Of a DNA stretch of 64,000 nt, positions 42,411 through 51,938 are shown in pieces. Source of the DNA: Paenibacillus caseinilyticus (GTDB lineage Bacteria > Bacillota > Bacilli > Paenibacillales > NBRC-103111); contig NZ_JAQAGY010000016.1 of NCBI RefSeq assembly GCF_027533645.1, positions 62,001-126,000 on the forward strand, read 5' to 3'. The position numbers were made by a program, and so were the translations under genes. The notes beneath the pieces are model-generated. The model ran no database searches. It was given only the letters and a program-made list of their open reading frames with translations, and was not told where the DNA came from. The first letter of the stretch is position 1. The number at the start of each line of letters is the position of its first letter.

Positions 42411-43937
42411 ATGAACAAGACACACGGCAGCCTGCTTCTTATCGCTTCGATTACGGCATCCATGGTGACGGCCTGCGCTTCGAATTCTTCGTCTCCCGCA
42501 GACCAAGCAGGCAGTGAAGGAGCATCAGCAGGTCCGGCCAAAATCACCATCATGGCGAATTTGCATACAGCCGAGGTACCGTCCGATGCCATCGAGAAGA
42601 TGGTGGAAGAGAAGACGAATACCGAACTTACGATCCAATGGGTGCCGGACGGAAGCTATGACGAGAAGCTGAACGCTTCCTTCGCAACAGGCACACTGCC
42701 GCAGGCTACGTATTTGAAGAACCAGACCTCCCTGCTCATGTTCCGCGATGCCATCCGCGGCGGCCAGTTCTGGGAGATCGGCCCGCTGCTCGGGGCATAT
42801 CCGAACCTGAAGAACCTGGATCCGAACGTACTGCGCAATACATCGGTCGACGGCAAGATCTACTCGCTCTACCAGGAGCGCCCGCTGTCCCGACAAGGCG
42901 TCATCTACCGCAAAGACTGGGCGGACGCACTGGGGCTTCCCGAGCCGAAGACGACCGAAGACCTTTACACCATGATGAAAGCGTTCAAGGAGAAGGACCC
43001 GGACAAGAACGGGAAGAACGACACGATCGGCCTGACCGACCGCAACGATCTGGTCTACGGGGCATTCAAGACAGTCGCTTCCTACTACGGCACGCCGAAC
43101 GGCTGGGGCGAGACGGACGGCAAGCTGGCGCCCGAGTTCACATCCCCGCAGTATCTGGAGACGATGAAGTTCTTCCGGAAGCTGCACCAGGAAGGGCTGA
43201 TCAATCAGGACTTCCCGGTGACGAGCAAGACGGACCAGCAGAACCTCTTCATTACCGGCAAGGCGGGTATGTATATCGGATCGCTTCCCGATGCGCAGTC
43301 CCTGTACCAGAAGCTGATCGCCGTGAACCCGAATATGAAGCTCGACGTGGCCAACCGGATTACGGGGCCGCAAGGCAAAGCGGGAATCTGGGCGATCCCG
43401 GGCTACGGCTCGGCGGTGCTCTTCCCCAAATCGGCGATCAAAACCGAAGCCGAGCTAAAGCGCGTGCTCTCGTTCTATGACCAGCTGATGAGCCCCGAGC
43501 TCGGCAACCTGATCTATCACGGGATCGAAGGCAAGCATTACAGTCTGATGGAGGGCAAGGTTGCCCAGGTGGACGACATCAAGCTGACGGACCGGGAGAT
43601 CAAGCCGTATCAAGCCCTGCAGGTCGGCGGCGAGAGTACGATCAAGGGCTTCAAGGAAAGCTACTATCCGCTTCCGGTGAAGGACAAAGCCGAGAAGCTC
43701 GTCAAGGACAACAATGCGATTCTCATCCACGATCCGACCGCGCCGCTGGACTCCATGACGTTCACGGAGAAGGGTCCTAGACTGCAGGAAGGCATCAAGG
43801 ACGCGACATACAAATTCATACTCGGTGCGATCGACGAAGCCGGTTTCCAGAGTGCCGTGGACAAATGGCGCAAGGATGGCGGCGACAAGATTATCGAGGA
43901 GTACAACGCTTCATTCCAGCAATCCCAAAAGAAATAA
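42411..43937 (+). CDS. Extracellular sugar-binding lipoprotein of the pectin-side-chain transporter
   Basis: 508 residues from the ATG at 42411, which follows GGGAGG and gives a lipoprotein signal peptide ending TASMVTAC (lipidated Cys). Family 1 substrate-binding protein of the LplA type. The EF-hand-like calcium loop DPDKNGKNDTIG is present. It is a close paralogue of the orphan binding protein at 6939-8459, matching along the whole length. It is followed by two permeases in the same direction; the ATPase is not local, as usual for MsmX-type shared ATPases. The ligand is inferred to be an oligosaccharide from pectin or hemicellulose because of the enzymes encoded downstream. Confidence 0.9.
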   Translation: MNKTHGSLLLIASITASMVTACASNSSSPADQAGSEGASAGPAKITIMANLHTAEVPSDAIEKMVEEKTNTELTIQWVPDGSYDEKLNASFATGTLPQATYLKNQTSLLMFRDAIRGGQFWEIGPLLGAYPNLKNLDPNVLRNTSVDGKIYSLYQERPLSRQGVIYRKDWADALGLPEPKTTEDLYTMMKAFKEKDPDKNGKNDTIGLTDRNDLVYGAFKTVASYYGTPNGWGETDGKLAPEFTSPQYLETMKFFRKLHQEGLINQDFPVTSKTDQQNLFITGKAGMYIGSLPDAQSLYQKLIAVNPNMKLDVANRITGPQGKAGIWAIPGYGSAVLFPKSAIKTEAELKRVLSFYDQLMSPELGNLIYHGIEGKHYSLMEGKVAQVDDIKLTDREIKPYQALQVGGESTIKGFKESYYPLPVKDKAEKLVKDNNAILIHDPTAPLDSMTFTEKGPRLQEGIKDATYKFILGAIDEAGFQSAVDKWRKDGGDKIIEEYNASFQQSQKK

Positions 43938-44028
43938 TCCAAATCACCTATAGAGACAGTAGAGCTGCGGAGCGGTCCGGAAGATTCCCAAGGGACGCTC
44001 CCCTACTTCCAGGAGAGGAGTGCGAGTC

Positions 44029-44985
44029 ATGAATCAAGTTGCAGCCAAGTCCGCCGCCATCGCCAAGAAGCGGGGCAAGGAATCCGGTCTGTTCAAAAGA
44101 ATGCTCAAGAACCGCGCCATTTACCTCATGATTTTGCCCGGGCTTCTGTTCTTCCTTATCTTCAAGTATGTCCCGATGTGGGGGCTGATCATCGCATTCC
44201 AGGATTACAAGCCTTATCTCGGCATTTCAGGCAGTCCCTTCGTAGGCTTCCAGCACTTCGAGCGGCTCTTCGCCGACGATATGTTCTTCACGATCCTGCG
44301 TAATACGCTGCTGCTCTTCGGGATGAACCTCGCGTTCTACTTCCCGGTACCGATCCTTCTGGCGCTGATGCTCAACGAAGTGCGCCATGCGATGTTCAAG
44401 AAATGGGTGCAGACGTTGGTCTATGTGCCGCACTTCATGTCTTGGGTTATCATCGTCTCGATCACGTTCGTGATGCTCTCGATGGACCGCGGCCTCATCA
44501 ATGAAATTCTGGTGATGATGGGCTTTGAGAAGATCAACTTCCTGCTCAGCAACGAATGGTTCCGCCCGATGTACATTCTGCAGGTGATCTGGCGCGAAGC
44601 CGGATGGGGCACGATCATTTATCTGGCAGCGATGTCGGCCATCGACCCGGGACTGTACGAAGCCGCCCGCATGGACGGGGCAGGACGGTTCCGCCAAATC
44701 TGGCATATTACGCTTCCATCCGTACGCAGCGTCATCATGACCCTTCTCATTCTGAAGATCGGCGACGTGCTGGAGCTGGGCTTCGAGCATATCTACCTGC
44801 TCCTCAACTCGATGAACCGCGAAGTGGCGGAGATCTTCGATACGTATGTATACACCGCAGGCCTCAAGCAGGGGCAATACAGCTTCTCGACCGCAATCGG
44901 CTTCTTCAAATCGGTGGTCGGCCTCATGCTCGTCATGGCGGCGAACTGGATGGCGAAGAAAGCCGGCGAAGACGGCATCTACTAA
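44029..44985 (+). CDS. ABC sugar permease, LplB type
   Basis: 318 residues, six membrane helices starting near residue 36 after a positively charged N-terminus. The cytoplasmic coupling EAA loop reads EAARMDGAGRFRQIWHITLP, which contacts the ATPase. KYVPMWGLIIAFQDYKPY is typical of the LplB/YtcP branch. ATG at 44029 follows AGGAGAGGAG and is preferred over the upstream GTG-type start at 44020. Second gene of the transport operon, 91 bp after the binding protein. Confidence 0.93.
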   Translation: MNQVAAKSAAIAKKRGKESGLFKRMLKNRAIYLMILPGLLFFLIFKYVPMWGLIIAFQDYKPYLGISGSPFVGFQHFERLFADDMFFTILRNTLLLFGMNLAFYFPVPILLALMLNEVRHAMFKKWVQTLVYVPHFMSWVIIVSITFVMLSMDRGLINEILVMMGFEKINFLLSNEWFRPMYILQVIWREAGWGTIIYLAAMSAIDPGLYEAARMDGAGRFRQIWHITLPSVRSVIMTLLILKIGDVLELGFEHIYLLLNSMNREVAEIFDTYVYTAGLKQGQYSFSTAIGFFKSVVGLMLVMAANWMAKKAGEDGIY

Positions 44986-45015
44986 TTCAACGAGAGAAAC
45001 GGAGGAGACACCTCT

Positions 45016-45897
45016 ATGAATCAAGATAAATCGCTCGGCAGCCGCGTATTCGATACCGTCAACTACATCCTGCTGGCTATTGTGGGTCTCGTGACGGTGC
45101 TGCCTTTCATCCACGTGATTGCAGGCTCGTTCACCACGGTGCAGGAGCTGGCGGAGAAGCAGTTCGTACTCATCCCGACGGTCTTCTCGCTCGATGCTTA
45201 CCGCTACATTCTATCGACCAATACGCTGTTCAAGGCGATGGGCGTCTCGATCATGGTCACCGCAATCGGAACCTTCGTCAGTATGTTCCTCACTTCCCTG
45301 ATGGCTTACGGACTGGCCCGCCGCGATCTCGACGGCCGCGGACCGATCATGTTCCTCGTCGTCTTCACGATGCTCTTCAGCGGCGGGATGATCCCGACGT
45401 TCCTCGTGGTGAAGGAAATGGGACTTATCGATTCTTATGGCTCGCTGATCATCCCGGGCGCCATCAACGCCTTCAACCTGATCATTATGCGCAACTTCTT
45501 CCAGAACCTGCCTGACGGCCTGGAAGAGTCCGCGAAGATTGACGGCTGCAGCGACTGGGGCATTCTGTTCCGGATCGTGATTCCGCTCTCCATGGCGGCC
45601 ATCGCCACGATCTCCCTGTTCTACGCGGTAACGTACTGGAACACGTACCAGCAGGCGATTCTGTATCTCAATGATTCCGCCAAATGGCCGGTACAGGTTA
45701 TTCTGCGCCAGATCGTCATCCTGGCCAGCGGCATCAGCGCCGATACGTCGGACCTGGGCGACGGCTTCACCGCTCCTCCGGAGCAGACGGTTAAGATGGC
45801 GGTTATCGTCGTAGCGACGCTGCCGATCCTGCTCGTCTACCCGTTCCTCCAGAAGCACTTCGCCAAAGGAGCCCTGCTCGGCTCGATCAAAGGATAA
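45016..45897 (+). CDS. ABC sugar permease, LplC/YtcP type
   Basis: 293 residues with six membrane helices. The EAA-type loop reads EESAKIDGCSDWGILFRIVIPLS. Family features include VLPFIHVIAGSF near the N-terminus and a C-terminus ending FAKGALLGSIKG, which is a signature ending of this branch. It pairs with the permease encoded 30 bases upstream to form the membrane channel. GGAGGAG precedes the ATG. Confidence 0.93.
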   Translation: MNQDKSLGSRVFDTVNYILLAIVGLVTVLPFIHVIAGSFTTVQELAEKQFVLIPTVFSLDAYRYILSTNTLFKAMGVSIMVTAIGTFVSMFLTSLMAYGLARRDLDGRGPIMFLVVFTMLFSGGMIPTFLVVKEMGLIDSYGSLIIPGAINAFNLIIMRNFFQNLPDGLEESAKIDGCSDWGILFRIVIPLSMAAIATISLFYAVTYWNTYQQAILYLNDSAKWPVQVILRQIVILASGISADTSDLGDGFTAPPEQTVKMAVIVVATLPILLVYPFLQKHFAKGALLGSIKG

Positions 45898-45919
45898 TGG
45901 CTGGGAGGCTGCTAGAAGC

Positions 45920-47365
45920 ATGCTCGTAACAACCAAATCACTCTCCGCGGATCTCGGGAATGGGACCTATCTCAACCCCGTGCTCCGCGGCAACTATGCC
46001 GACCCGTCGATCGTACGGGTCGGCACCGATTATTATATGACGCATACGTCGTATCACGCCCTGCCGGGCCTTGTGATCTGGCATTCGAAGGACCTGATCC
46101 ACTGGAATCCGATCGGTGCGGCGCTTCATGAGAATGTAGGCGATGTGTGGGCGCCGGAATTCATTCATTACAAGGGCATCTTCTATATCTATTTTCCGGC
46201 GAACCGTACGAACTGGGTCATGACGGCCTCTTCTCCGGAAGGGCCGTGGAGCCGCCCCATCGACTTGAAGGTCAAGGGGATCGACCCCGGGCATCTGGCG
46301 ACTCCCGAAGGAGAACGGTATCTTGTCATGTCGGGCGGCGAACTGGTCCGCCTGGCGGATGACGGGCTCTCCGTCGCCGTGGAGCCGCAGCACGTGTACG
46401 ACGGATGGAAGTACCCGGAAGACTGGGAGGTCGAAGCCTACTCGCTCGAAGGACCCAAGATTACGCACCGGAACGGTTATTACTACCTGACGGTCGCCGT
46501 AGGAGGCACAGCCGGCCCGGCCACGGGCCATATGGTCGTCTCGTCCCGGGCGAGATCGCCCTTCGGGCCGTGGGAGCATTCGCCCCATAACCCGGTCGTG
46601 CGGGCGCTCTCCAAGAAGGAGCGCTGGTGGTCGAAGGGCCATGGCACCCTGGTGGACACACCAGAAGGGGATTGGTGGATGGTGTACCATGCCTACGAGA
46701 AGGGGCTGCACACCTTGGGCCGGGTGACGATGCTCGAGCCGGTAGAGTGGACGCCGGACGGCTGGTTCACGATCCAGCCGGGGACCGCTTCCCACCTCTC
46801 CATCGAGAAGCCGTCCGGTCCGGCAGGACCGCATGGCTGGCCGATTAAGGATGCGCTGCGCGGCGGGACGCTCGGCCTGCACTGGCAGTGCAGCGGGCAT
46901 CTGCCCGGGGAGCGGTTCCGGCTGGGCAGCGAAGGCCTGGTGGCGGACGGTGCGACCGAAGGCTCGCCGCTGCTCTACATGGCCGGCCACGAGAGCTACG
47001 AGGTCCAGGTGAGAGTCACGGCTGAGGGAGAGGCCGAGGGACGGCTCACGCTCTATTACAACGACGCCCACTATCTTGGGATCGGGGTCTCCTCCCGCGG
47101 GGTAAGGCATTTTCGTTCCTTCAAGAACTACGGGGCAGTGCCCAGCGGCGGGCCTTCCGTGTATCTCAAGATCCGTAACCGCGAGAACACGGTATCCTTC
47201 TTCTACGGCACGGACGGCATCTCGTGGAGCAAATACGACAAAGTGGTCGAGGCCTCGGGGCTGCACCACAATACGCTCGGCGGCTTCCTCAGCCTGCGGA
47301 TCGGGTTGGATGCGGCGGGCGCAGGTACGGTTACCTTCACGGACTACGAATACCGGCCGATGTGA
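45920..47365 (+). CDS. Glycoside hydrolase family 43 protein, intracellular
   Basis: 481 residues, no signal peptide. Five-bladed propeller of GH43 at about 15-300: catalytic base Asp28 in NYADPSIV, WAPEFIHYKGIFYIYF with the pKa-modulating Asp replaced by Glu or located elsewhere in this loop, and the general acid Glu in YSLEGPKI at about 175. The C-terminal 170 residues form a concanavalin-like beta-sandwich (GH43_C2/DUF1349-like). GH43 enzymes are arabinosidases, xylosidases or galactosidases; cytoplasmic location suggests it trims imported oligosaccharides. Starts 22 bases after the permease stop, GGGAGG before the ATG. Exact specificity cannot be read from sequence. Confidence 0.88.
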   Translation: MLVTTKSLSADLGNGTYLNPVLRGNYADPSIVRVGTDYYMTHTSYHALPGLVIWHSKDLIHWNPIGAALHENVGDVWAPEFIHYKGIFYIYFPANRTNWVMTASSPEGPWSRPIDLKVKGIDPGHLATPEGERYLVMSGGELVRLADDGLSVAVEPQHVYDGWKYPEDWEVEAYSLEGPKITHRNGYYYLTVAVGGTAGPATGHMVVSSRARSPFGPWEHSPHNPVVRALSKKERWWSKGHGTLVDTPEGDWWMVYHAYEKGLHTLGRVTMLEPVEWTPDGWFTIQPGTASHLSIEKPSGPAGPHGWPIKDALRGGTLGLHWQCSGHLPGERFRLGSEGLVADGATEGSPLLYMAGHESYEVQVRVTAEGEAEGRLTLYYNDAHYLGIGVSSRGVRHFRSFKNYGAVPSGGPSVYLKIRNRENTVSFFYGTDGISWSKYDKVVEASGLHHNTLGGFLSLRIGLDAAGAGTVTFTDYEYRPM

Positions 47366-47401
47366 TGCCCTGGCTGCTTCGCAGGTTGTAACATTTTTTC
47401 G

Positions 47402-47416
47402 TGTATAGAATATACA
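47402..47416. promoter_or_regulatory. Small palindrome between GH43 and the toroid-like gene
   Basis: TGTATA-GAA-TATACA, a perfect 6-3-6 palindrome 46 bases before the next start codon. It could be an operator or part of an internal promoter. Confidence 0.35.
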
Positions 47417-47462
47417 AGCCTTTACATCATGGAACCGCTACGGGAAGGGGAACAAACGAGAC

Positions 47463-48581
47463 ATGAGATCGGCACATGAGGCAACGGCAGCGCTTTTGCA
47501 AGACATGGACGGCATCTTCGGGGGATTCTTCGAATGGCTGCAAGAGCAGTACGATCCGGCGACCGGAGGCTTCTTCTATGCCCGAAGCTCCAAGGAAAGC
47601 GGAGCCTTCACGCCGGATATCGAGTCGACCTCCCAGGCTATCAATATCATGGAGCGCGTCGGTCTGCTGGAGAACTGGGATCCGGCGCTGAAAGCGGCAG
47701 CCATCCGCTTCTATCAGAGCAAGCAGGAGCCGACAGGCTACTTCTATGATGCGGACCCGCACATGAAGGAAGACGAAGTGATGGTCGGCCGGGCGATAGG
47801 GTACAGTTCGTACGCGCTCGCGAAGCTGGGCGCTGCACCGCTGTATCCGCTGCCGGGCCGCTCGAATGCCGCACCCGGCTACATGGCGACGCCGCAGTCG
47901 TATGCCCGCTGGCTCGAGAGCATCGAGCTCGTCAACTCCTGGCGCGGCTGTGACCGGCTCTGCAACTCGGCGCCCTATGTATTCCAGATGGGCGAGGCCG
48001 AACGCGCGCCGTATCTGCAGGAGGCGTTCGGGTTCTTCGAGCGGATCCAGGACCGCTCGACGGGACTGTGGGGCGAAGGGTCGCTCTACGTGCGGATCTC
48101 CGGTACGTTCAAGCTGCACACCTTCTACAACCGCTTCGGCGTCCCGATGCCGAGAGTGAGAGAGATGTACGATAGCATTCTGCACTGCCTTCGGACCGAA
48201 GAGGCCTTCGATATGTGCTACATCCGCAACCCGGTTAACCTGCTGCATTCCATGAAGCTGGCGATTCCGAAGGAGGAACTGCGGGAGATTACCGAGATTA
48301 CGCTCGCCAATATGCTGCGGCTGAAGCAGGCGGACGGAGGCTTCTCCCGCGAGCTCGGCCATTCGCCGACCGCGCCGAATGTGGCCCAGGTCAAGGCGAA
48401 CGAATTCTACCCCGAGATGCCGGTGGCCGTTCGTCTGGGCCTCGGCCTGGCGGAAGGGGACATGAATGCGGGAACGCAGGCGATCCTCATCCGCTGGCTC
48501 TGCTACGAGCTGGCCGGGCTCGCGGTACCGCCGCTGGCGCTGCCGGAGGGACTCTTCGCTAAGTACGGCGCGGTCCGGTAA
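47463..48581 (+). CDS. Hypothetical protein with an alpha/alpha-toroid-like fold
   Basis: 372 residues, no signal peptide or membrane segment. Repeated helical units with Gly- and aromatic-rich turns (YDPATGGFFYARSS, ESTSQAINIMERVGLL, DRSTGLWGEG, LKQADGGFSRELGHSPTAPNV) look like the six-hairpin or terpenoid-cyclase-type toroid used by many glycan-acting enzymes and by prenyltransferase-like proteins. No catalytic residues can be assigned. GGGAAGGGG precedes the ATG. Its place between GH43 and GH28 genes suggests a role in plant-polysaccharide breakdown; the reaction is unknown. Confidence 0.65.
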   Translation: MRSAHEATAALLQDMDGIFGGFFEWLQEQYDPATGGFFYARSSKESGAFTPDIESTSQAINIMERVGLLENWDPALKAAAIRFYQSKQEPTGYFYDADPHMKEDEVMVGRAIGYSSYALAKLGAAPLYPLPGRSNAAPGYMATPQSYARWLESIELVNSWRGCDRLCNSAPYVFQMGEAERAPYLQEAFGFFERIQDRSTGLWGEGSLYVRISGTFKLHTFYNRFGVPMPRVREMYDSILHCLRTEEAFDMCYIRNPVNLLHSMKLAIPKEELREITEITLANMLRLKQADGGFSRELGHSPTAPNVAQVKANEFYPEMPVAVRLGLGLAEGDMNAGTQAILIRWLCYELAGLAVPPLALPEGLFAKYGAVR

Positions 48582-48675
48582 GGGCAATATAACGGAAGCT
48601 GGACATAGATGGTATAGAGGATGGACTGGATGCCTCGCAAAATCTCCTAGGGAACCGCAGGGACATCCAGGGCGA

Positions 48676-49078
48676 GAAGTAGTGAAGGGGGCGCTGAAGC
48701 CCTTCGTGGAGGCGCTCATCCGTTATCAGGATGAAGAGAGCGGCCTCTGGTACCAGGTCGTGGACAAGGGCAGCGAGGCGGATAACTGGCTCGAGACGTC
48801 CTGCACGTCGCTGTTCGTCTACACCATCGCCAAGGCGATCCGCTGCGGAGCCGTAGGCGAAGAATGCCGGAGGGCAGCCCTGCACGGGTATGAAGGCTTG
48901 GTCCGCCGGACACGCTCCGATGCCTTCGGGCTCGTCGTACCGGAGATCTGCATTGGGACTTCAGCCGGCGAATACACCAATTTTGTGACGCGGCCGGTCA
49001 GCGAGAAGGATCTGCACGGTCGGCGCTTTCATCCTGGCCTGCGCCGAGATGCAGACGCTGCTGGACCGCAAGGAATAG
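48676..49078 (+). pseudogene. Remnant of a GH105 unsaturated rhamnogalacturonyl hydrolase gene
   Basis: Only the C-terminal third is present: frame 48682 onward reads KPFVEALIRYQDEESGLWYQ, DNWLETSCTSLFVY, LVVPEICIGTSAGEYTNF and RPVSEKDLHG, the pattern of GH105/YteR-type enzymes. At about 49016-49019 one base is missing: the continuation VGAFILACAEMQTLLDRKE with stop TAG 49076-49078 lies in another frame (GTC at 49019), exactly the usual GH105 ending. The N-terminal two thirds are gone, the sequence before 48676 being unrelated. So both a deletion and a frameshift inactivate it. Functional loss of rhamnogalacturonan disaccharide cleavage at this locus is inferred. Confidence 0.8.
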
Positions 49079-49097
49079 AGAGGAGCGGGAGAACACG

Positions 49098-50615
49098 ATG
49101 GCCATTCACGATATTACAAACTATGGCGCCCTGGGCGACGGGCGGCAGGATAACACCGCCGCCATCGCGGCGGCCATCCGGGCCTGTGCAGCGGGGGGCG
49201 GCGGCACGGTCTATGTGCCGGCCGGCGACTATGTGACGGGGCCGATTGTGCTGAGGAGCCATATCACGCTGCAGCTGGAAGCCGGCTCGGTGCTGCGGTT
49301 CACCCCGCACTTCGATGCCTACCCTCCGGTGCAGACCCGCTGGTCGGGATATGAGATGTGGGGCTATTCGCCGCTGATCTTCGGCAGCGGGCTGAAGCAG
49401 GTGGCGATCAAGGGAGAAGGCGTGATCGAAGGGCAGGGCGAGGCTTGGTGGGACGCCTACCGCGTGATCCGCGGCGGCGGGGCAGCACCGGAGTCGGAGC
49501 ATCTGCCGAGGCTGGTGGAGCTCAACCGGGTGTTGACGGATACCGTGAAAAGCAATATCGTTGAGTGGCAGACGCAGTTCCTGCGGCCGCCGCTTCTGCA
49601 GCTCATGCACTGCGAGGAAGTCGTCCTCGAAGGGGTGACCCTGCAGAACTCGCCGTTCTGGAACACGCATCTCGTCTACTGCGACGATGTGTCCCTGCGC
49701 GGTGTCAAATTCAAGAACCCGTCGACCACGCCGAACGGGGACGGGCTCGACGTCGACTCGTGCTCTAATGTGCGGATCTCCGACTGCCACTTCGACGTAG
49801 GGGATGACTGCCTCTGCCTGAAGTCCGGCATCGACGAGGACGGACGCCGGGTCGGCCGGCCGACGGAGAACGTAACGGTGACGAACTGTACGATGCTTCA
49901 CGGACATGGCGGCGTCGTGCTCGGCAGCGAGACGGCAGGCGGGATCCGCAACGTAACGATCTCGAACTGCATCTTCATCGGCACGGACCGCGGTATCCGG
50001 ATCAAGACGAACCGCGCGCGGGGCGGCGGCGTGGAGAATGTGCGCATCAGCAACATCTATATGGAGGATGTGCTGTGTCCGCTCGCCATCAACGCCTTCT
50101 ACAAGCACGGCATCGATGAGAGCAATCCGCTGTTGACCAGCCCTGAGGCCGTTCCGGTTACGGAGGGAACTCCAGTGATCCGGCATATCCACATCAGCGA
50201 TGTGACGGCCAAGAGGGCGCGGGCAGCGGCCGGCTTCATCTACGGCCTGCCCGAGATGCCGATCGAAGACGTGGCGCTGCGACATGTGACCTTCGAGATG
50301 ACGCTGGACCCTGCCGAGCAGGGCGGCGAGCCCGATATGGTGCGCGAAGAGCGGATCATGGCCGGGGACGGGATCCTGTGCCGGCATGTGAGAGGCCTCG
50401 AGCTGCATCATGTGCGCGTAGAGACCCGGCAGGGGCCGGCTCTGATGCTCGAAGACAGCCGGGAGATCGAGATCGACGGTCTGCGGATGAAGAAGCGTCA
50501 CCCTCAGACGGCCGTCATTACGATGCAGAACACGGATGACGTGGAAGTATCGGGCTTCCGGGAAGAAAAAGGGCTTCCTTATCTGGTACGGAGCGTACCG
50601 GTTGCGGTGGAATAA
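49098..50615 (+). CDS. Glycoside hydrolase family 28 protein (polygalacturonase-like)
   Basis: 505 residues, no signal peptide, so intracellular. Right-handed beta-helix enzyme with N-terminal ITNYGALGDGRQDNTAAI. All GH28 catalytic motifs are visible: NGDGLDVDS (Asp215), GDDC (Asp236/Asp237), GHGG (His about 270) and RIK (about 301-303). The enzyme should hydrolyse galacturonic-acid linkages by inversion; exo-type action on imported oligomers is plausible because it stays inside the cell. GGAGCGGGAG precedes the ATG, which lies 20 bases after the GH105 remnant stop. Confidence 0.92.
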   Translation: MAIHDITNYGALGDGRQDNTAAIAAAIRACAAGGGGTVYVPAGDYVTGPIVLRSHITLQLEAGSVLRFTPHFDAYPPVQTRWSGYEMWGYSPLIFGSGLKQVAIKGEGVIEGQGEAWWDAYRVIRGGGAAPESEHLPRLVELNRVLTDTVKSNIVEWQTQFLRPPLLQLMHCEEVVLEGVTLQNSPFWNTHLVYCDDVSLRGVKFKNPSTTPNGDGLDVDSCSNVRISDCHFDVGDDCLCLKSGIDEDGRRVGRPTENVTVTNCTMLHGHGGVVLGSETAGGIRNVTISNCIFIGTDRGIRIKTNRARGGGVENVRISNIYMEDVLCPLAINAFYKHGIDESNPLLTSPEAVPVTEGTPVIRHIHISDVTAKRARAAAGFIYGLPEMPIEDVALRHVTFEMTLDPAEQGGEPDMVREERIMAGDGILCRHVRGLELHHVRVETRQGPALMLEDSREIEIDGLRMKKRHPQTAVITMQNTDDVEVSGFREEKGLPYLVRSVPVAVE

Positions 50616-50683
50616 AGGAGGGGGAGGCCGGCTCGCTTACTGGGCAGCGGGCCTCTTTCGCATACAGGGGAGGAATAAGGCTG

Positions 50684-51706
50684 ATGTGGTATCCGGATGA
50701 GTATATGGAGAAACTCTACACCAGGCTCGAAGAGAAGAGGGCAGCTGCGGGCGGCGATTCCGCGGGTGACCGGCTTCGGCTGCGGGGCCGCCTGCAGGAG
50801 GCACTAGGCCGCTTCGACGAGGACGAGGTTCCTCTGCAGCCGAGAGTGCTCGAAAGCACCAAGGATGCGGACGGGATCACGAGGCAGCGCATCGAATACT
50901 CCACTGCGGAAGGATTGCGTGTGCCCGCTTATTTGCTGCTGCCGAAGGAATCACGCACAGGGCGCCGTCCGGCCGTCTTGGCCTGGCATGGACACGGATA
51001 CGGCAGCCGCGAAGCGGTCGGCCTGCTGCCGGACGGCACGCCGAACCCGGGAGCGCCGGGCATTCACCGCAACTTTGCGGTGGAGCTGGCCCGCCGCGGG
51101 CTCATCGTGCTCGTGCCGGAGATCGTCGGCTTCGGCGACCGCCGCATCCGCAGCGAGGCGGACGGCGAGCCGGGGTCGAACTCCTGCTTCCCGATCGGCG
51201 CCATGCTCCTGATGGCCGGCCGCAGCATCGCCGGCCTGCGGGCATGGGAAGCGGGCCGGGCGGCGGATTATCTGCTCACCCGGGACGATGTGGACCCGCA
51301 GCGGATCGGATGCTTCGGCTTCTCGGGCGGCGGGATGGTCGCTTCGCTCTCCGCGGCACTCGATGAGCGGATGAGGGCGACCGTGATCACGGGATACAGC
51401 AGTACCTATCGGGCCAGCATTCTAGACCGCCGCCACTGCCTCGACAACTACATCCCAGGCATCCTGAAGGAGGCGGAGATGCCCGATCTGCTCGCCCTGA
51501 TCTCTCCGCGGGATCTGTATCTGGAGGCGGGGACGGAGGATCCCTTGTTCCCTGCAGAGCAGGTTAGAGAGGTGCATGCGATGCTGTCGGACGTCTACAA
51601 TTCGATGGGAGCCGGCGACCGGATCGGTCTGGATATCTTCGAAGGCAAGCACGAAATCTGCGGCCGCCGTTCCTTCGACTGGCTGGCTTCCCGGCTGAAG
51701 GCATAG
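50684..51706 (+). CDS. Alpha/beta hydrolase, probable carbohydrate esterase
   Basis: 340 residues, no signal peptide. Alpha/beta-hydrolase fold with LAWHGHGYGSREAVG (oxyanion region), nucleophile elbow GFSGGG near residue 212, an Asp/Glu-containing segment LALISPRDLYLEAGTEDPLFP, and the catalytic His in FEGKHEICG near the C-terminus. It belongs to the abhydrolase group that contains YtaP and acetyl-xylan-esterase-like enzymes. In this operon it may remove acetyl groups from galacturonate or xylose oligomers; that role is inferred from context. GGGGAGGAA precedes the ATG. Last gene of the locus; a terminator follows at 51841. Confidence 0.8.
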   Translation: MWYPDEYMEKLYTRLEEKRAAAGGDSAGDRLRLRGRLQEALGRFDEDEVPLQPRVLESTKDADGITRQRIEYSTAEGLRVPAYLLLPKESRTGRRPAVLAWHGHGYGSREAVGLLPDGTPNPGAPGIHRNFAVELARRGLIVLVPEIVGFGDRRIRSEADGEPGSNSCFPIGAMLLMAGRSIAGLRAWEAGRAADYLLTRDDVDPQRIGCFGFSGGGMVASLSAALDERMRATVITGYSSTYRASILDRRHCLDNYIPGILKEAEMPDLLALISPRDLYLEAGTEDPLFPAEQVREVHAMLSDVYNSMGAGDRIGLDIFEGKHEICGRRSFDWLASRLKA

Positions 51707-51840
51707 GGAGGAAGCCGGGGTAAGGTTCTCTAAAGGGCCGGGCGGCGGCGAGCTGTAACCCGGCTGGCCTGGACCAGGCCGGTGAGGTGCGTTCAAAAGG
51801 ACAGAGCGGTACCCTTGGATTAGGAAGTGGAAGCGAGGCA

Positions 51841-51886
51841 AAGAAGCGGCAGGACGCCCTATGCGGGTGCTCTGGCGCTTCTTTTG
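51841..51886 (+). terminator. Terminator of the polysaccharide-utilisation operon
   Basis: AAGAAGCG-CAG-CGCCC pairs with GGGTG-CTG-CGCTTCTT, followed by TTTT. It lies 135 bases after the esterase stop and may also serve the convergent YdeI-type gene. Confidence 0.7.
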
Positions 51887-51938
51887 TTTGTGTCCGGGCG
51901 GCTGGTAGGCAATGTTCTATCTGTCAAGCAGCCGCCTG

